Source: Bryum argenteum (Eukaryota > Streptophyta > Bryopsida > Bryales > Bryaceae). From it: a stretch of 64,000 bases of DNA. Where the stretch lies: the NCBI GenBank assembly GCA_037043015.1, contig CM073326.1, positions 6,173,845-6,237,844 on the forward strand, in the 5' to 3' direction. A program made the position numbers and the translations under genes. This document shows, piece by piece, positions 61,220 to 64,000 of this stretch (position 1 is its first letter; each line of letters begins with the position of its first letter). A model generated the notes under the pieces. It was not told where the DNA came from and searched no databases. It saw only the letters and a list, made by a program, of their open reading frames with translations.

Positions 61220-61307
61220 CAAGGAAGCACCACATTTGAAAATATTTCCAAGTTTTAAACATTTAAGAGTGGTCTTAGTTAATGTGGCCTTTGAGGAGCC
61301 ATTATAG
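61220..61307 (+). repeat. Dispersed repeat, right half of split copy
   Basis: It continues 58214-58418 (CAAGGAAGCACCACATTTGA, AAGAGTGGTCTTAGTTAATG) and matches 37912-37987. Confidence 0.75.
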
Positions 61308-61916
61308 TTATTTGTAAAGAGCTAGTCTCTTTAAGGGGCTTATAATTTAGGGAACATCATTAAATTCCTCCTTTGAGAGTAAATGAAATGAACCAAAAGT
61401 GCGGGTCGTGGGGTTCTATTTTCCCTCATGTTTTATTAAATTAAAGATTTTTTTTTAGTCCTATCTAGTGGCTACCTGTCCCCTACCTAGTGGCTACCTA
61501 TTCCCTACCTAGCTAGTAGCTACCTACTTCCTACCTATAGTGGATATTCTTAAAGGACATCTTGCCGGAAATTTGACTACTAGTTAGTACTTAGTAATAC
61601 TTTTGCTTAGTGAAGACTACTTAATACTTAGTATTTCATTTGTGTAGTGATGCTCTATACTAGTAGTTACTACTGGTTACTTACTTATACTTACTGCGGT
61701 ATTATGTTATTCTTGCTCTTGGTAATACTTAGTGCTGTTTTATGCTACTCTTGCTATTTAGTAATACTTTCAGTTAGAAGTTATTGATTACTACTTAGTA
61801 ATACTTTCATTTAGTGGTGTTTTACATTATTAATTATATTGGTTACTACATAGTAATACTTTCATTTAGTGGTGTTCTATACTACTGATTATACTAGTTA
61901 CTACTTAGTAACACTT
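61308..61916. repeat. Spacer and TACTTAGTAATACTTT minisatellite
   Basis: TAGTGGCTACCTRYCCCTAC units occur at about 61460-61550. From about 61575 to 61916 a diverged array of roughly 55-75 bp units carries ACTACTTAGTAATACTTTCA and TTAGTGGTGTTCTATACTAC. The TTAA-flanked element at 61921 is inserted at its end. Confidence 0.65.
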
Positions 61917-61920
61917 TTAA

Positions 61921-62852
61921 CCCCTAAAAATCCAGGAAAACCGATTCGGTTTTCGGAGATTTCGGGCAGCTCATTTTAAGCATATAAATTGATATTTTTT
62001 CTTAAGATTTTTATTGGGTGCTCCCCATACAGTAATGTGTATGTGGTAAAATTTTCAAAGTCAAATTTTAATTTTATAACCTTCACCTAGAAATTTTAGG
62101 TTTCAAGTCCAAAACGGGCAGTTTAAAATAATTTATTTTTATTTTATTTTTATTTTTTTTGAAATATGTTCATTACCAAATTACTATTCAAATTCCAAAG
62201 TGCCCAAAGTCAAAAAGTTTACCAATTTTACAAGGGCAGTCTCCAAAACTTTCAAAAACAATCTTCACAATTTCGAGTAATTTTACAATTTTTTCTTTCA
62301 AAAATTGCCAAAATTCGAGATTTTGGATTTTTTCCAAGATTTTTTTTTTCAAAATTCACATTATCATAAATGCACCTTCTCACCGTCGAGATTTTTCTCA
62401 AACTAAATATATCATACGTGGTGCTTGTTTTACTATATGGTTGTTTTTAGACCTTCTTTCATAAAATAATTTACATTAAGGTCAAAAAGTGGAATTGGTC
62501 TCTAAAATTTTGCATGAGCATACCCAACTTGATTACCTACATGAAAAAAAATGAGGGAAAAATATTTGGAATAACAATCATCAAGTTGCCCTTGGCACCA
62601 TTTAGACAATGCCTCTCACGCAGCGGCAAAAAAAAGTGTTGGTCAAACTTTGATTGTTATGATCTTACAAATGACAAACATCCAACGGTTGAAATTTTGA
62701 CCAGTCCTTTGTATACAAGTTAAGTACAAGATCTTACGGTTCAAAGTCTAAAACCGGAAAAAAAAGTTTCTCCATTTCCCCATTTCCCAACGAAGGTGAA
62801 AAATGGCAGTTTTAGGTTCTGGAGGTCGAGGAAACCTCTGGATTTTTAGGGG
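61921..62852. mobile_element. 932 bp TIR element with TTAA target
   Basis: The ends CCCCTAAAAATCCAG and CTGGATTTTTAGGGG are perfect 15-bp inverted repeats and TTAA lies on both sides (61917-61920, 62853-62856). TTAA duplication suggests a piggyBac-like or possibly Harbinger-like mobiliser. It is non-coding; the interior is related in inverse orientation to 59270-59560 and 61020-61185. Confidence 0.7.
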
Positions 62853-62856
62853 TTAA

Positions 62857-64000
62857 TTAATGCTACTCCTGATTCTTTATGTTCTTCTAAGTAACTCTAT
62901 GATTGTTCATGTTGTAATTAATTTTATATTTTGTAGTGTTTATTTCTTATAGATAATTTCCGTTGTAATTTAACATCATCATTTTTAGACTTCCAAGTAA
63001 TGCTATACTCTTATAGAGTATTACATTACACTTATCGAGCATTACTTTAAATATTTATTTATTACAAACTATAAATTGAAGTTTTACTTATCTCTCAACA
63101 AATATATCATGTACAATTACTTACATGCATCAACCAAAAATAATCTAGATCCTAAACCTTGACCTTGTTCCGAACCTTATTTCTAATCTTGTCCCAAAAT
63201 TTTCAAATACATAAATTTTTATAACTCTCAATCTACACATCATATTTACAATTTGATAAATGCATGTAGAACAGCAAAAAAATAGGTTTTTAATGACACC
63301 TCACGCGGTAGTCCTCGAATGTTGAGATGTCATTATTATCCAAAACAAAACAATACCATCTTACTATTTGCCTTAAGTATATACAAAAAGATATATCAAG
63401 AGGAAAGGGCAATGCACCTCCAAGGGCATCGCTTCGGCATTTTCACCTTTATTGATGCACTCTGCCAAGCATTTTTGTCTTTGAAGCCCTCGATTTTGAT
63501 GCATCATTGGAGGGATGAGAAGGTAGTTACAACATGACCTCGTTTTGTATGACCTCGTTTTGTTGCGACCCTCGACACTTTTAGTATTTGCATATCTTTC
63601 CGTTGCTTGCAGCTTGGCCTCTATATATAGGCTTGCTTAAGATTGATTGCTACAATTAATGGTTAGCGAAGGTGCGCAGAGTCTCTTTACGCTTCAACAT
63701 TACATTATCAAGGGTTTCATAACATGTTACACATTCGTGCCTATTAATCTTTGTGTTTTGGAATCCTTTGCTCTAGAATTTATTCCTTGTTTTTCAAGGA
63801 GAGTGTAAGTGTTTGGAGTTTGTTTACAGAGGTTTTTCAACGTTTCTATTGAGTTTGTCTTGTCAAGGTTGTTTTCTTGCTAGACAGATTGCGATTCATC
63901 TAGGTTTTCAGTCTTGAGCGAAAGACTTTAGCCTATTGTTCTTGCAAGACGAGAGTTTGACTTTGAGAAGATAGTGCAAGGGCACAATGATTTATTCACT
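62857..64000. other. AT-rich right-hand spacer
   Basis: No gene was recognised. A TATA-like CTCTATATATAGGC at about 63620 lies upstream of a non-coding GC-richer stretch to the window end; this could be a promoter or the end of a repeat that continues outside. Confidence 0.4.

Noticed and set aside
59359-62723. Two similar short open frames (59359-59562 minus, 62514-62723 plus) as a gene family
   Set aside because: The similarity extends well beyond the frames through related non-coding elements, so they reflect repeat homology.

Overview
The window is nuclear DNA of a land plant, most likely a non-flowering one such as a bryophyte; that rank is an inference. The evidence is plant telomere-type AAACCCT repeats, short GT-AG introns, plant gene families (a P-type PPR protein, plastid ABC1-like kinase, plastid rhodanese-like protein, land-plant ARV1), a Stowaway MITE, and a chromodomain-bearing Ty3/Gypsy element primed by initiator tRNA-Met. 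Six host genes can be read well: a PPR gene cut by the left edge (21-1770, -), ARV1 (5628-7206, +), a spermidine-synthase-fold methyltransferase-like gene (7653-9505, -), a two-exon gene with two SIN3-type PAH domains (17628-18940, -), a 20-exon ABC1K8/OSA1-like kinase (23530-29340, +) and a 13-exon rhodanese/CaS-like gene (53058-57561, -). In all but the PAH gene the exon phases were followed across every intron I could see.

Layout. 0-10 kb is gene-dense: PPR, an inverted broken copy of the PPR 5' end, ARV1, and the methyltransferase gene converging on ARV1. 10-23 kb is AT-rich and sparse, with a SIAH-type RING gene, an isolated RING first exon, the PAH gene, and three copies of a roughly 420-430 bp palindromic MITE, two of them bracketing the PAH gene in opposite orientation. 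23-29 kb is the ABC1K8-like gene. 30-41 kb is repeat-rich, with decayed PIF/Harbinger transposase and Myb/SANT remnants. 41.7-51.8 kb is a young but broken chromovirus with matching 5-bp target duplications; it contains a 4.4 kb insertion carrying pieces of several host genes (eIF3e, a receptor-like kinase, a PHD plus telobox-Myb gene). 52.5-57.8 kb holds a partial unknown gene and the rhodanese-like gene. 58-64 kb is nested non-autonomous elements and minisatellites.

How it fits together. The strongest signal is repeated duplication of gene 5' ends. The ABC1K8-like gene and the rhodanese-like gene, 34 kb apart and in opposite orientation, share promoter-proximal DNA, 5' UTR and the plastid transit-peptide exon, so two unrelated plastid proteins appear to use copies of one targeting exon. 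The PPR promoter, first exons and introns are likewise copied, inverted, right beside ARV1, with a telomeric repeat at the junction. A RING first exon also occurs twice. Both plastid proteins are expected at thylakoid or envelope membranes and may be co-expressed through the shared upstream segment; this last point is inference.
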